Program-made: the position numbers and the translations under genes
NCBI GenBank assembly: GCA_023525975.1
Contig: CM042023.1
Span: forward strand, 16,045,501-16,109,500
Length of the DNA: 64,000 nt
From: Smallanthus sonchifolius
Taxonomy: Eukaryota > Streptophyta > Magnoliopsida > Asterales > Asteraceae
Direction: 5' to 3'
The notes under the pieces: generated by a model
Seen by the model: only the letters and a program-made list of their open reading frames with translations
Databases searched by the model: none
What the model was told of the DNA's origin: nothing
Shown here: positions 1 through 11,538 of the stretch, piece by piece
Layout: each line of letters starts with the position of its first letter
Position numbering within the stretch: position 1 is the first letter of the stretch

Positions 1-1957
1 TGCATGGCATGCCTTACGTGCGTGCATGGGAAGTAATCGGTTCAAGTACGAGTATTGTTGTGGATTAGGGTTTGCATGTGCATGAATATACCCACACATG
101 CATGCATGAGAACCCGGTTTGAGTTTAGGATTTCTAGACGGGTCGACTACGATCCGTTTCGTGTGGACAGGTGGGACTAAGTCTCCGTAGAAAGAAAGGA
201 CGAGCTGACGAGACTGCGTTGGATTTTATATTTTATGCCTTATACGACATATATGTAGAACGTATTCTGATCATGTGATCATACGTTTGACAGGTTCGGG
301 GTTCGAGCCAGTGGTCGGGGTGCAGAGCAAGGATTGGGATTTAGCGTAACCTGTTAGTTTCTAAACCCCTTATTTAAACGTTTTATTGTTTTGGGGCTAT
401 CGTACATACTCGCATGTTTTATTAAACGAACGTATTACAAGTTATGAGTTAAACTTGATGTGTTTTGTGAGATCGTTATGTAATAATGAAGCTAAGGGTC
501 GTTATGGGGTCCTTAGGGTGGGCGAACAAGAGTTGTGATGATCTCTGTGTGTGTGATCTTATGAGTTAGTCGGGGCGAGTCGGGAAATTAGTTGAACTTG
601 TGATGGCTATATAAGGAGAGTTAGGATGGGAACCCGTACCTGGTTCATTAACAAGTCAAGCAAATGATAGTATGCTGTTAAGCGTCATGCATTTGATGTT
701 GTGTGTATTGTGCTGTTGTCCTCGTGACACGGCGGGTATCGTATTAGCATGGGTTTACGGGGTGTCCATAGTATATACGGGTTAGAACTCAGTATAGTGT
801 TTGTGTGTCATATAATTAATTATTCGGAAAGAGTTGGGTAATGTGTTTAGACGTTTAAAAGGATACGTCTAAAGTATGTGTTGGTTTACACACGTAAGTG
901 ATCCGTGAAAGGATAGTGAGTCGTAGTACATGTCCAGGTAGTGTCATGTGTATATATATGTGTTGCTTTGTGTGCTTGCATTGTTGTCCATGTGTATGGT
1001 CAACAGTGGTGTGGAGGACGGAGTCCTTCGGGGTCATCATTATACGTGTGACGTGTCAGTCACCGTATGGTAGATGATTTAGTCACCGTATGGGAGGCTA
1101 GGTAGTCATCATGGATGACGAGTGTGTCGCTATAATTAGTGGCGGGGCCCTGTAACAAGGGTATAGCTGAGCTTATGACGATTATCCTGACAGGGATAAC
1201 CCTGTCAAGGGAGCAGTGACGAGGTATGTGTTTGTATGCATATATATGTGTTAATTTGCATGCAGGTGATGAGTTATATTAATTGTGTTCGAGATGATAT
1301 TGATGTGCTAAGTAGATGGAATCAATGTGGTGTATCGAGTTGGATTGACCATTGTGTCGGGATGAGTACATTGTGTACAACTGTTGAGTCAGTCGGTTTA
1401 TAAGAGTCCTGGTTAGGACTGGTAAGTCAGTGTCTAGAGGTTGGTTGAGTTAACCATTGTACTGTAAATTGTATGTTAGCAGAGTAGCAAGTTCGACCCA
1501 TGTCGGAGAGACTTTCCGAGCTTAAATAGTGGGTAGAGTCTGGGGTGGTGAATTCTTTAGGATATTGTAAGATAACGGGGGTTATCTATCTATGATTAAA
1601 TAATAAAACTATTTTTATAAAGACCGGAGGGTCTTGAGTAGAGATAAATAATAAATGAGACGAGTTGGCTTTTGATTAAATTAAACTATTAGAACTCACT
1701 CAGCGTAGCTGACTTTGTATGTACGTTAGATTGTTTTGCAGGTGAGTCTGCTAGACGGGGTATCTTGGCTTGGGAGCGAGGCTACTCGGGTTGATGTGCA
1801 TGCATTCGTCTGGTAACGCTATGAAAGTTAATGAGTTTAAAGATAATATCATTTTGAGAAAGACTTTCGCTGTTTATTTAAATGAAAGTTAGATGTTTTT
1901 AAAAGAGTTTAACCAGTTATGAGAACCAACTGCAGGGTGCCTGGTTTGGGGCCTTAC
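1..1957 (+). mobile_element. Partial long LTR of a Ty3/gypsy-type element (right end)
   Basis: No coding sequence is visible. The stretch ends in GGTTTGGGGCCTTACA. That resembles the reverse complement of the first bases of the solo LTR at 3158 and the ...GGTTTTGGGGCGTTTCA end of the gypsy LTR at 62760. About 280 bp before the end (1690-1957) a block beginning at 'agaactcactcagcgtagctg' is repeated at 38038-38296. No tRNA primer-binding site follows position 1957, so this is a 3' LTR or a solo LTR, not a 5' LTR. Related LTRs here are 1.8-2.1 kb, so the left end probably lies near or just outside the window edge. The family link rests on terminal motifs seen by eye. Confidence 0.55.
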
Positions 1958-2869
1958 ATCATGCTACGCATGATAAGCCATCATGAAATACATGACAAAT
2001 GTGAATGTGTGAATGCATGATAAATCATGCAATACGTGATAAATGTAAATGTGTGATGGGAACGAGTCTAAACCCTAAAATGTAGTAACATAGTATTCAC
2101 GAAATATTAAAGGGGTGGTGGGTACGCCGCTGGTACACCCTATATATAAACCTATTTAGTGCATCGTGGAGAAACCGTTATAAAGTTTTAAGGTGAGGAT
2201 TGGTTGGGATTAAATCAAGCATACACATGCATGATAAAGTAAATATGCATGATATAAATAAATGCTTGATAAATTAGGAGGTTGTGAGTCAATGACACTC
2301 AATGTCCCAATAGGAAACGTGGTGCCGAGCCTACGGGGCGGAAGGGCCTTGTAAATGAATAACCTACGGGGTTAATGGAAAAAGGGTGTCGAGTCTATGG
2401 GACAGAAGGGCCCTATGAATGAAATTAAAAATGTGTCGAGTCTACGGAACGGAAGGGCCTTGTGAACGGAAATGAAAAGGTGTCGAGCCTATGGGCGGAA
2501 GGGTAAAAGGTGTCGAGTCTATAGGTGGAAGGGCCTGGTTAAGGTGCCGAGCCTATGAGACGGAAGGGCCTGAAATAAATAATAAAATAAGAAATACAGT
2601 GTACTTACCTAGCATAAGGGAATGTAAAAAAATGTTTTTTAAACACTGTAGGAAAAAGACATGTGGAATGAAGCTTTCTAAGGACATAACCTGACGGAGT
2701 GAAGAATACCTAGATTATCTGTAAAATAATATTGTATGTAAAACAATATGTTAATAAAATATACATGTGTCACCAAGGTGACAAGGTTTTGAAAAATTAG
2801 GAACCAAATTCCGCATATAAAACTCTGATAAAATAAAGAGATAAAAGTAGGGTATTTTAGTCGAGCTGA
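1958..2869. other. Non-coding stretch, probably LTR-derived
   Basis: No gene is visible. The stretch 1958-2290 has scattered 'catgcatgat' motifs and the phrase 'aggggtggtg', whose complement is found inside the solo LTR near 4340-4440, so it may be a degraded fragment of that LTR family. It includes the minisatellite listed at 2320-2572. The rest is AT-rich with no domain. Confidence 0.4.
2320..2572 (+). repeat. Minisatellite, GTGTCGAGTCTACGG-type unit
   Basis: Six or so imperfect copies of 'gtgtcgagcctacgggacggaagggcc' are separated by spacers of variable length (2321, 2386, 2432, 2480, 2509, 2541). The core is GC-rich against an AT-rich background. A short open frame (2491-2694) that runs through it is a by-product of the repeat. 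Confidence 0.75.
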
Positions 2870-3589
2870 CACGTCCTTATAGTACTTAACAATTACACAT
2901 CCAGACATCTCCAATGTAGTGAATCAGGTGAGTCAGGTTTTATAGGCGTCCGACTCTCATTTTCAGGTTGTCAAGCAGATTATAAGGTATGCCAAAGGTA
3001 CTATTGCATTCGGACTCTCATCCCCTAGGCCGAAGAATACTTCCATTTTGGGTTATTCAGATGTGATTGGGTGTGTTGTCTTGAGACACGTCGATCCACT
3101 TATGGTTTACTCCATTTTTCTCGGTGGTAATCTTGTTTTGGAGTGCCAAGAAGCAACTGTAAGGCCCCAAACCCGGGAGGCCTCATGTATTGGATTTACT
3201 CATCAATACATAGCACTTTAAACATAAGGCATTCATTAACACAGCGGAAACGATTTAAAACTTCAACATACGCAGCGGAAACATACCATGTCTAATACAA
3301 TTTGTCTTTAACAACATCAAACTAAAACATAACATAAACGGGATGCCAGACACTGATCTTCGGGCAACTCTTCTCGCCAAGCCAAGCATCCACATCCATC
3401 AACTGCTCCTACACTTAGCTGATATGCATACTAAAAATCAGCAACGCTAAGTGAGTTCTAACATTTACTTTAAATCAATTATGCAAAAGATTTACTAATA
3501 CATACATACTGCCCTTAAGGCAAAACTTTACATACTTAATTTTTCAAAACAGTTTAAAACATTCATAAGGTAGCCGTCAATCCCTTTTC

Positions 3590-3895
3590 ACTGTTGGTAC
3601 TGCCCTCGTGATCAAAACCGCTTAACCGTCAATTCTTATCACTGCTGGTATTGTCCTCGTGATCAGTACCATTTAACCGTCAAATCCTTGTCACTACTAG
3701 TATTGTCCTCGTGAGCAATACCGCTTAGCATGATAGCAACTGGTATTGTCCTCGTGATCAATACCGCTCAGCATAGTTTGGTCCTCGTGACCCATTTATG
3801 TTGTCCTCGTGATCAACACCACACGACACGATGTTGTCCTCATGATCAACACCGGGTATTGTCCTCGCGATCAATACCGCTTAACTGGTACATGG
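3590..3895 (+). repeat. Minisatellite in the solo LTR, 'ggtattgtcctcgtgatcaatacc' type
   Basis: About ten degenerate copies of a 25-45 bp unit with the core 'ttgtcctcgtgatcaa' are flanked by short inverted arms ('ggtattg...caatacc'), so each unit can fold on itself. The open frame 3730-4059 is only repeat read-through. A single related 'ttgtcctcgtgaca' occurs at about 716 in the left LTR. Confidence 0.8.
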
Positions 3896-4080
3896 GGGAT
3901 TGCGTAGTCCCCCAAGCAACCGCCGTCACTCATCCCAATTGCACAACTGTTAACGAGCCATCAAGACTCTTACTAATGGGTAGCACACATATCTGGCATC
4001 ATGTGCAAGTAACATCTTTCCCAAGGACCTTATCCCACTGGTTCACTTTCTGTTCTTAAACTTTCTTTAACTTGATCATA

Positions 4081-4330
4081 CTAAACATATATCATGCCTT
4101 TGTTTATATATATAAAAATATAGTAAACGCTTGTCAATGATATAACTATACTTTACTGAAACATAACTTGTCATAAATATCATGCTTTTGTTTATGTATA
4201 TGAAAATATAGTAAATGCTTGCCGATGATATAACTATACTTCGCTCAAAACGTACATTTGCCTCTTTTAAACTTGTCGCTAAAACATAGCTTTCACTTTG
4301 TTTATTAATATAAAAATATGTAATAAACGA
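4081..4330 (+). repeat. Direct duplication of about 100 bp inside the solo LTR
   Basis: The segment 'atatcatgcctttgtttatatata...gatataactatacttt' (from 4089) recurs from 4177 with a few changes, and a third decayed copy follows near 4285. It is non-coding and probably arose by slippage inside the LTR. Confidence 0.6.
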
Positions 4331-5309
4331 TTTACACTAAGTATGCACACCACCCCTAAAGAAGGCAAAAAGGGGATTAGAACTCACCTGGTATCTTAGC
4401 GGGGATGTCCTAGAACTCACTAAGTATGCACACCACCCCTAAGTTTGCATGAACATGGCGGCTAGGTCTGGATCAGATCAAGACTCAAAATTTTTACGTC
4501 CAAAAAGTTCGTTTTCCAGCCAGGAGTCTAGATCTAAGCTTTGTTTCCATTTTCATACGAAAAAATCTAACTTTTACTCGTTTTTACTTCAAAACCCAAC
4601 TTTTACAAAAACTCAGATCTGGAACAAATGGTTACCTGAAATCGCTTCTCTTTTGTTGCTAAACACTCTAGGGACTCTTGTCAACGATCCTAGAAGCTCA
4701 AATCCGAAAACCGAGACTTTCTCTCTGTAAGTTCTCACTCACTTTCTCTCTCTAGAAAAACGAAAATGGTGCAAGAATGAGCATTTGGGGCTGATCTTGG
4801 TGCTTACAAGGGCCCATTATTTCTCCTTGTCTTGGCCCATACGAGCACTCAGGCCAAGGCCCAAGCCCGCTCCTCTCTTTTCTTTTGTTTCTACTTCTTC
4901 TCGTGTACTATTTCGGGTTTTAAAAACTCGGGATGTTACAGCAACGAACCGTTTCACGTTCAAGTTGTGAATCGGAATATCATGCAATGGCCAATACTGT
5001 AGCGGAGATCATTTGGATCACCCATTTATTAAGAGAACTTCATGCTTTGCCTCCTGATCGACAGACTCTCTTATGTGACAATGTAGTGCTTTATTTCTAA
5101 CTCAGAATCCGGTTGCTCACAAGCGAGCAAAGCATATTGATCTTGATTATCATTTCATTTGGGAACTCGTTTCTTCGGGTACTTTACAATAAGTTTATTC
5201 TAACCATACTTCGGGTGGCAGACATCTTTACCAAAAGTTTTCCTCCACCACAATTTGAGCATTTTAGACGTATTCTTCATCTCGATCCACCATAATCTCG
5301 CTTGAGGGT

Positions 5310-5479
5310 GGATATTAGCATAGTCTCCTCATTAGCTTTACCATAGCCTTTTCATTACCCTTCTTTATTGTATTTATTGTGTATATTTATTTGTAATCTC
5401 TTCCTATTCCGTAACCTATTTTAATGTATGTATTTATATTCGTTTATGTTGGTAATGAAGATTGAAAGAGAATTCTACA
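5310..5479 (+). repeat. Probable 3' LTR of the copia remnant
   Basis: It follows the purine tract 'cttgagggtgga' and ends in 'gagaattctaca', the usual style of a short copia LTR end. It starts 'tattag', which suggests the canonical TG has mutated to TA. It is about 170 bp long. No matching 5' LTR is in the window. Confidence 0.6.
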
Positions 5480-6711
5480 CTTCACACTAACCCCGGATTT
5501 AAAAGTAAAAAAAAAATGTGGTTACAAAACGCCATATTTTTATTTCGAGATACTTTGAATATATATATATATATTGAGTTAAAAGTATAACTAGTATCCA
5601 AAAATTAATTTTTTAGAGTTTCAAGTATCCTTTTGAATTGATAATTTTCAAAAATTTCAGTTTTATCATTAGGAAAGGAATTCAAGTAATGTTGAAGAAG
5701 TCAAAAGTTGAAACAGGAGAAAGTGGAGTTGCCAAAGTAAGATGTAATGATGTTGGTGGGAAGTGATAGGGGTGTAAAGTTACAATGTAATTAAGGATGG
5801 TGGGTGTTTAGTGGCCATAGGCACCAGGCTTTTCTCCTCTTCACGCCTGCAGAATCTAAGAATCTCGTTGGAGTTGGCAAGGGTGAAATTCAAAATTTGC
5901 GTATGTTCGCGTGCTCCATTTCGACCCCCCATATTTTCACTTTTTACCTTTCTTGGTCCTTTACATTGTTTTTCTTGATTTTTTATACTCTCCTTAAGCT
6001 AAGATTGTGCAAAAACATGATTTTTAAAAGGTCATAAATGGCTTTTGTGTAGGGAACAAGTTGGGGACAAAGTGTGTGTAAATATTACTCGTACAAATAT
6101 AAACTTTGAAAGTTCCAATAATTAATAATATATGAGATTAAATTCATTTTAACAATATATAAAGGGCAAACACTTACACTAGTTTATGGAATTATTTTAT
6201 GTCATGGGATATTTCTTGAAATACCGACTGTTGGAGGATTTTTGTAGGGTTGATATTCGTGTGGGGTGGTTGTTATTTACGTAATGAGAACATCACTTTC
6301 ATAAGTTATCTTTGTTGTAATTACATATCGAGTTTAACTACATTTCTAAGCAGACACTAACAACCTCTTACATTGTTAAACGCCAAACATCCTTGCCTTA
6401 CATTAGGTTGATAACGTATACAACTTGTTCTAACCTTATTAATTTAATTCCGGGTATAACAAAAGATTGTGACCTTGGTAGCACAACTCTGGGATGTATT
6501 ACATGTTTTATTGAAGAAAGTAGTGTTGGTGAGAAAATATTGTAACTAAGCATTTTACTAGGTTTGTATCAGCTTATTTTGATAAGGTATAACTCACAGT
6601 AAAATAATTATTTCTGGTCTTCCCCACCAACATCTAGCTTTGAGAAAAAATTGTATTACAAACAAACAGTATATGCTATTAATATTGCATTATATTGTTA
6701 ATATCTGTTAC

Positions 6712-6808
6712 TCAGTTAATAAGGTCCAAAAACAACTTATGGACGTTGTCAACCTAGTCACTCAATTAATAAGGTCTAAAACAACTTATAAACGTCGTCA
6801 ACCTAGTA
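6712..6808 (+). repeat. Tandem duplication of about 50 bp
   Basis: 'ctcagttaataaggtcc...caacctagt' is followed immediately by 'ctcaattaataaggtct...caacctagt', with several substitutions between the copies. It is non-coding. Confidence 0.75.
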
Positions 6809-7343
6809 AAAGGTGAGAACTTATGAAAACCAACAGCGTAAATTGTTCAAAATGTACAAACAATGATGATAAGTTGCAAATACAAACATTTGGTCACCAT
6901 TCTTCATCGTTTCTACTCGATGCTTTTTTCATATGTTGGTAAAAGGTATGAGTACTACAAACATAAGAAATGAGTATGGTTGAAATGGGTTGTTAAGCAA
7001 ATTTAAGACTACGTTTGGCTACCAGTCCTTAGTTTCTGCTTTATATCTTCATATAATGGAGTGATTGAGACATCAAGAGGTCAGTATACCTCGAACGCGC
7101 GGTGTTAAATTTAAATAATTAAATATATAAAATTTATTCTAATATTTTATTAATACTTACTAAATCATAAGAAAATTTCTATTATATCTTATTTAAAATA
7201 TAATTTTAAAATTTTTAAATCTTCATTATTTGTTATTTATAATTCATAAATCATATATTTCTTATTTCACCGATGACTGATTACATCAAACATACAAATC
7301 TTTATAGAAACTGTTCTTTTACAACAAATTGTCTTTATTCAAA

Positions 7344-7372
7344 CTCATGTAATACACGAGTTTCTAACATAG
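7344..7372 (+). other. Degenerate Helitron-like 3' terminus
   Basis: An imperfect hairpin, CTCATGTAATACACGAG (7344-7360), is followed by 'tttctaacatag' and then T. This resembles the better-preserved candidate at 44648-44676. The CTRR end has decayed to ATAG. No 5' end was recognised. Confidence 0.35.
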
Positions 7373-7732
7373 TAAAATAATATAAAGATTGATACGGATA
7401 TTTTGATAATATAATTAACTCCTTTTAAAATTTATATTTTCTTTTTCATCTCTGGCGCCACTAATGAGTAAAGAAGAAGGAAGCATTCATGCAATCAAGC
7501 CCAGTGTATTAAGGTTACAACTGTTCTGTCCCTCTCTGCATCATCACGTACACAAATTTAAATATTTCATAACACCTTTCAGTAGTGAAACCATGGACCA
7601 CTAATTAATAAACGAATACGGGTTTAGCTCAGTCAAGCCCAATGAAATAATGGTCAACCCAAACCCAAACTCCAACAATTATTAATACCAAGATTAATTA
7701 AACATTTAAAGCAGAGCTAAGAATTGGGATAA

Positions 7733-7871
7733 TTTTTTTTAATGGTTAATCTTATTCTACTCCACTACAACCTAAATTTACTCCATGTCTCAAGTGAGAC
7801 TAGAGGCCAACACTACTTGAGTAAAAGTCATACACATTTATCACTAGACCAAGCTAGTGGTTGTATGTAAA
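7733..7871 (-). mobile_element. tRNA-derived SINE, - strand (TSD aattgggataa)
   Basis: It is flanked by 11-bp direct repeats aattgggataa (7722-7732 and 7872-7882). On the - strand it begins with an A-box-like 'tagcttggtctagtg', has a decayed B-box-like 'ctagtctcact', and ends in an A tail, seen here as the T run at 7733-7740. Its 3' part (aatttaggttgtag...) resembles the element at 52976-53109, so the two look like one SINE family. Confidence 0.7.
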
Positions 7872-8114
7872 AATTGGGATAAATAGGAAGCGTTTTGGGT
7901 GAGAAACTTGATGAAATTCTTTACCACATATAACAATAGGTATTATATATATACTATATTAACTTATAACATGCTAATTTTCATTTTAACCTCTTATACC
8001 ATGTATAACTTACATTTTTAACCTGTTTAATTTTCTATTAGTTTCGTTTTTTTGTAATAACTTTCGTTCGTTAATTTTTTTCAAATAACGGAATACATAG
8101 TTGTCTTTACATTC

Positions 8115-8116
<2 letters not shown>
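7872..8116. other. AT-rich spacer
   Basis: A short AT-rich spacer between the SINE and the (TA)n tract. No feature is seen. Confidence 0.6.

Positions 8117-8145
<29 letters not shown>
8117..8145. repeat. (TA)n microsatellite
   Basis: A pure AT/TA dinucleotide run of 29 bp that forms the left border of the inverted-repeat element at 8146. Confidence 0.95.
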
Positions 8146-8149
<4 letters not shown>

Positions 8150-9967
8150 TAGGTTATAGTAAAAAGGGTTTTAAAAATAAGAAGGGTAAGAAGGATTTTA
8201 AGCTTAACATGTGTCATTTTATTGTTTTTAAAGGGAGGGTATAATGGTCAATGTGTAATATATCAGGTCAATGTGTAATACACCAAGTCAATGTGTAATA
8301 CAAAGTCTGATATTACACAATGATCAGACCTGATATTACACAATGAAGTGATATTACACAATAAGCATATTACACAATAGCCTGACATATTTGAGCGAAT
8401 TACACAATAATGAGCGAATTACACAATGAGTTGGAAAACGTAAAACACAATGATGAAAACATATAACACAATGATGAAAAATATTTGACACAATGAACTT
8501 GTATTACACAATGACCTGACTAATTACACAATAACTTGACTAATTACACAATGACCAGACGTGGTATTACACAATGAACTTGTATTTCACAATGAACTTG
8601 TATTACACGATTAACTTGTATTACACGATGAACTTGTATTACACAATGAGCTGGAAAACGTAAAACACAATGATAAATACATATAACACAATGAACTTGT
8701 ATTACACATTGAACTTGTATAACATAACGAACTTGTATTACACAACGAACTTGTATTACACAATGACTAGACTAATTACACAATGAACTTGTATTACACA
8801 ATGACCAGATATTACACAATGACCAGACGTGGTATTACACAATGAACTTGTATGACCTGACTAACTACACAATGAGCTGGAAAACGTAAAACACAATGAT
8901 AAATGCATATAACACAATGAACTTGTATTACACATAGAACTTGTATAACACAATGAATTTGTATTACACAATGAACTTGTATTACACAATGACTTGACTA
9001 ATTACACAATGAACTTGTATTACACAATGAACTTATATTACACAATGACCAGATATTACACAATGACCAGATGTGGTATTACACAATGAACTTGTATTAC
9101 ACGATGAACTTGTAATACACAATGACCTGACTAACTACACAATGAGCTGAAAAACGTAAAACACAATAATAAATACATATAACACAATGAACTTGTATTA
9201 CACATTGAACTTGTATTACACATTGAACTTGTATAACACAATGAACTTGTATTACACAATGAACTTGTATTACACAGTGACCTGACTAATTACACAATGA
9301 CTTGACTAATTACACAATGAACTTGTATTACACAATGAACTTGTATTACACAATGACCAGACGTGGCATTACACAATGAACTTGTATTACACAATGATCT
9401 TGTATTACACAATGATCTTGTATTACACAATGAACTTGTATTACACAATGAACTTGTATTACACAATGAACTTGTATTATACGATAAACTTGTATTACAC
9501 AATGACCTGACTAACTACACAATGAGCTAGAAAACATAAAACACAATGATAAATACATATAACATAATGAACTTGTATTACACAATGAACTTGTATTACA
9601 CATTGAACTTGTATTATACAATGAACTTGTATTACACATTGACCTGACTAATTACACAATAATCTGAAAACGTAAAAAAAATTGTTTTTGTTTATAACGA
9701 CACTATACTCGTTTTAAAGATAAAAAAACGTTCGTTTTTATGGTGTAATTTTTTTGAAAAAATAATGTCGTATGTAAAAGTTATGAACGTTTTAAAATGA
9801 GGGGGGAACTTGATAAAAATTTAACAAAAGTGGCCAAGACTAAAATACCCTTGCAACAACTTTTTTTCATAGAATTTAATCTCAACCATTTAATATTTTC
9901 TACAATTTAATCTAATGACCCAAAATACTTCTCACTCTTCTTACAATTAAAATCCTTTTTACATGAA

Positions 9968-9969
<2 letters not shown>
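8146..9969. mobile_element. (TA)n-bounded inverted-repeat element 1, carrying satellite DNA
   Basis: The left end (gggttaggttatag, then 'aaaaagggttttaaaaataagaaggg') matches the reverse complement of the right end, which ends 'cctttttacatgaacc', over about 50 bp with a few gaps. Both ends abut (TA)n tracts. There is no transposase and no simple duplication other than TA. The interior is mostly the satellite at 8230-9660. The layout resembles microsatellite-targeting non-autonomous elements of the kind described as Micron in rice, but the sequence family is not recognised. Confidence 0.6.
8230..9660 (+). repeat. Satellite of about 18 bp, 'ttacacaatgaacttgta' type
   Basis: Roughly 1.4 kb consists of degenerate 16-20 bp units of the form 'attacacaatgaacttgt', with variant units 'acctgactaa', 'accagacgtggt' and 'gagctggaaaacgtaaaac'. 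The variants recur in the same order several times, giving a higher-order period of a few hundred bp. The open frame at 9290-9502 is repeat translation, not a gene. Confidence 0.9.

Positions 9970-10023
<54 letters not shown>
9970..10023. repeat. (TA)n microsatellite between two elements
   Basis: A 54-bp run of alternating TA shared as the border of the elements at 8146-9969 and 10024-11518. Confidence 0.95.
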
Positions 10024-10027
<4 letters not shown>

Positions 10028-11518
10028 GTGTTTCAAGAGAAAATCTTGATTTATGAAAAAACCAAGAAAACTAATCTAAACCGTTGATCTAATTGATCAA
10101 TGGTTGATATACACAATGACATTTAGGTAAAAAAATAAAAATTAGAGGATGTTAATTAATGAGACAAGGGGCAAATTAGGTAGACTAAAAAATATAATTT
10201 ATGAAATCTCTTATAAATCCTCTCACTCTCTCTCCAATCTTATTCTTAATTCTATTTATTTAGACACTCTTTTATCCCACTTTTAATTCAATATATTTCA
10301 AATTTAAGTAACTGATTTGCATTTTTTTGAGTATATTTCTGGATTGAAAAAAGGAAAAAAATTCAAACAAAAAATAACGACGAATAAGAACCGTTACATA
10401 TACGTAGCTCATGCGAGTTACGTATACGAATAACAAGAGAAAATAACTCAGATGATGTAGGCGAATGTCTTCTGCGAAATCATATATGGGTCGTGGGTTA
10501 CCTATATGTAGCTCACGAGTTATGTTTCATATTATAATAAAACAATTACTCCATTTTATAACCGGTTATGTATGTGTAAGTAGAAGGTTTAGGTTTTGTA
10601 ACTGGTTATGTATGTGTAAGCAAAAAGGTTTATGTTTCATATTATAATTCTATAAAAATTTTGTATGTTAACAACTCTATTGTAAAAACTTTTTACATTG
10701 AATATTACAAAATGCATGACAAATAATTAATAGATATATGCATTCTAGAATATTTTGATAATGAACAGGTAACGTTATAAGTTATTGAATTTATCCAAAA
10801 ATCTACTAGTTACATATATGTAACATATTTGAAATACATATACATAATCAAAAAGTTTTTTAAAACACACAATAACATCATTGAAAGTTACAAAAAAAAA
10901 TCTAAAACTGAGAATAACAAATATGTAAAAGATTATAATGCCTTCATGTTGAACACGAGTAAGATAGAGATTATGATTTTTTTTTCATGATTATTTATTG
11001 TCGGAGTATAATTTGTATAAATCTGTAAAGGAATATGATCAACATGTTCTTCTGTATCTTCATGTGTAGATGTATCAATCTCATTCACGAGCATCATTGA
11101 AGTTGAGTTATCCTTTTCCTTTATAAAATCGTTACGTTCAACCTCTTCTCCCGTAACGACTTGTGCAGAGGTAGCAATGGCATTTTCAAGAATCACTGTG
11201 GATGATTTATGAATATCCTTTGAACAAACATTTTCACTTCTTAATGATTAATCAATTCATCAATAAAAGATACAAAAGTAGCAGTGGAGAAAGTCATTGA
11301 TCGTGGTTTAAAGAGATAGAGAGAGAATAATAGATTTAATTAGTCAACAAGGGAGAAAATAGAGAATTCAAAAATAAAAGATAATTACCTAAATTAAAGG
11401 ATGCTAAAATTACATAATTAACCTTTTAATTAAAAAAAGAAAAAATCTGATTGGTTGAGGGGAGTTCTCTTGGTTTTCGCCTAATTTTGCAGTTTTCTCT
11501 TGATCCCTTCCGTGTGTG
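10024..11518. mobile_element. (TA)n-bounded inverted-repeat element 2
   Basis: The left end ('gggtgtgtttcaagagaaaa', then 'aaaaaaccaagaaaact') matches the reverse complement of the right end ('cggaagggatcaagagaaaact', then 'gaaaaccaagagaact') over about 50 bp. The element is bounded by (TA)n on both sides and about 1.5 kb long. It is unrelated in sequence to element 1 but has the same layout. The interior is AT-rich. It has a short duplication (10560-10640, 'ggttatgtatgtgtaag' twice) and one small open frame on the - strand (10933-11196). No transposase is seen. Confidence 0.6.
10933..11196 (-). CDS. Small unrecognised open reading frame (87 codons)
   Basis: It reads from 11196 down to 10933 within element 2. 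The product would be acidic in the middle (EIDTSTHEDTEEHVDH) with a hydrophobic C-terminus. No family is recognised. It may be a captured gene fragment or chance: the region is AT-rich and there is no clear promoter. Whether it is translated is unknown. Confidence 0.2.
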   Translation of the reverse strand: MILENAIATSAQVVTGEEVERNDFIKEKDNSTSMMLVNEIDTSTHEDTEEHVDHIPLQIYTNYTPTINNHEKKIIISILLVFNMKAL

Positions 11519-11538
11519 TATATATATATATATATATT
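11519..11538. repeat. (TA)n microsatellite
   Basis: A short alternating TA run that forms the right border of element 2. Confidence 0.9.

Larger units (their letters stand above)
3158..4940 (-). mobile_element. Solo LTR inserted in the copia RNase H region (TSD gcaac)
   Basis: The 1783-bp block starts TGTAAGGCCCC and ends CGGGATGTTACA, with perfect 5-bp duplications gcaac at 3153-3157 and 4941-4945. Removing the block and one gcaac copy brings the copia RNase H frame back together, which fixes the boundaries. There is no internal protein-coding region, primer site or second LTR, so this is a solo LTR left by recombination. Read on the - strand it begins TGTAACATCCCG, like the gypsy LTR at 60638, so it is assigned to that broad LTR type on the - strand. 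Short open frames inside (4449-4730 and others) show no domain. Confidence 0.9.
2870..5479 (+). mobile_element. Ty1/copia retrotransposon remnant (RT end, RNase H, 3' LTR)
   Basis: Copia polyprotein can be read in two pieces. At 2880-3157 are the end of reverse transcriptase (YLTIT.PDI, VVNQVSQ) and the start of RNase H. At 4946-5280 the rest of RNase H follows: SESEYHAMA-like, LLCDN, the NPVAHKRAKHIDLDYHF block, then VADIFTKS. The two pieces are separated by an inserted solo LTR (3158-4940). Stops and frameshifts occur (the TAG in 'ttatag' near 2940, and frame changes near 3050 and 5190). A purine-rich tract 'cttgagggtgga' at about 5302-5313 precedes a short LTR. Nothing upstream of the RT tail remains, so the element is 5'-truncated and dead. 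Confidence 0.85.
5480..7732. other. AT-rich intergenic stretch
   Basis: No gene or protein domain is seen. The short open frame 5804-6037 has no recognisable motif. The stretch contains the 50-bp duplication at 6712-6808, a degraded Helitron-like end at 7344-7372, and homopolymer or TA tracts. Confidence 0.6.

Noticed and set aside
3730..4059. Open frame of 109 codons in the solo LTR
   Set aside because: It reads through the 'gtcctcgtgatcaatacc' minisatellite; no domain.
9290..9502. Open frame of 70 codons on the - strand with repeated CNTSSL units
   Set aside because: It is a translation of the 18-bp satellite; any frame of the array gives such repeats.
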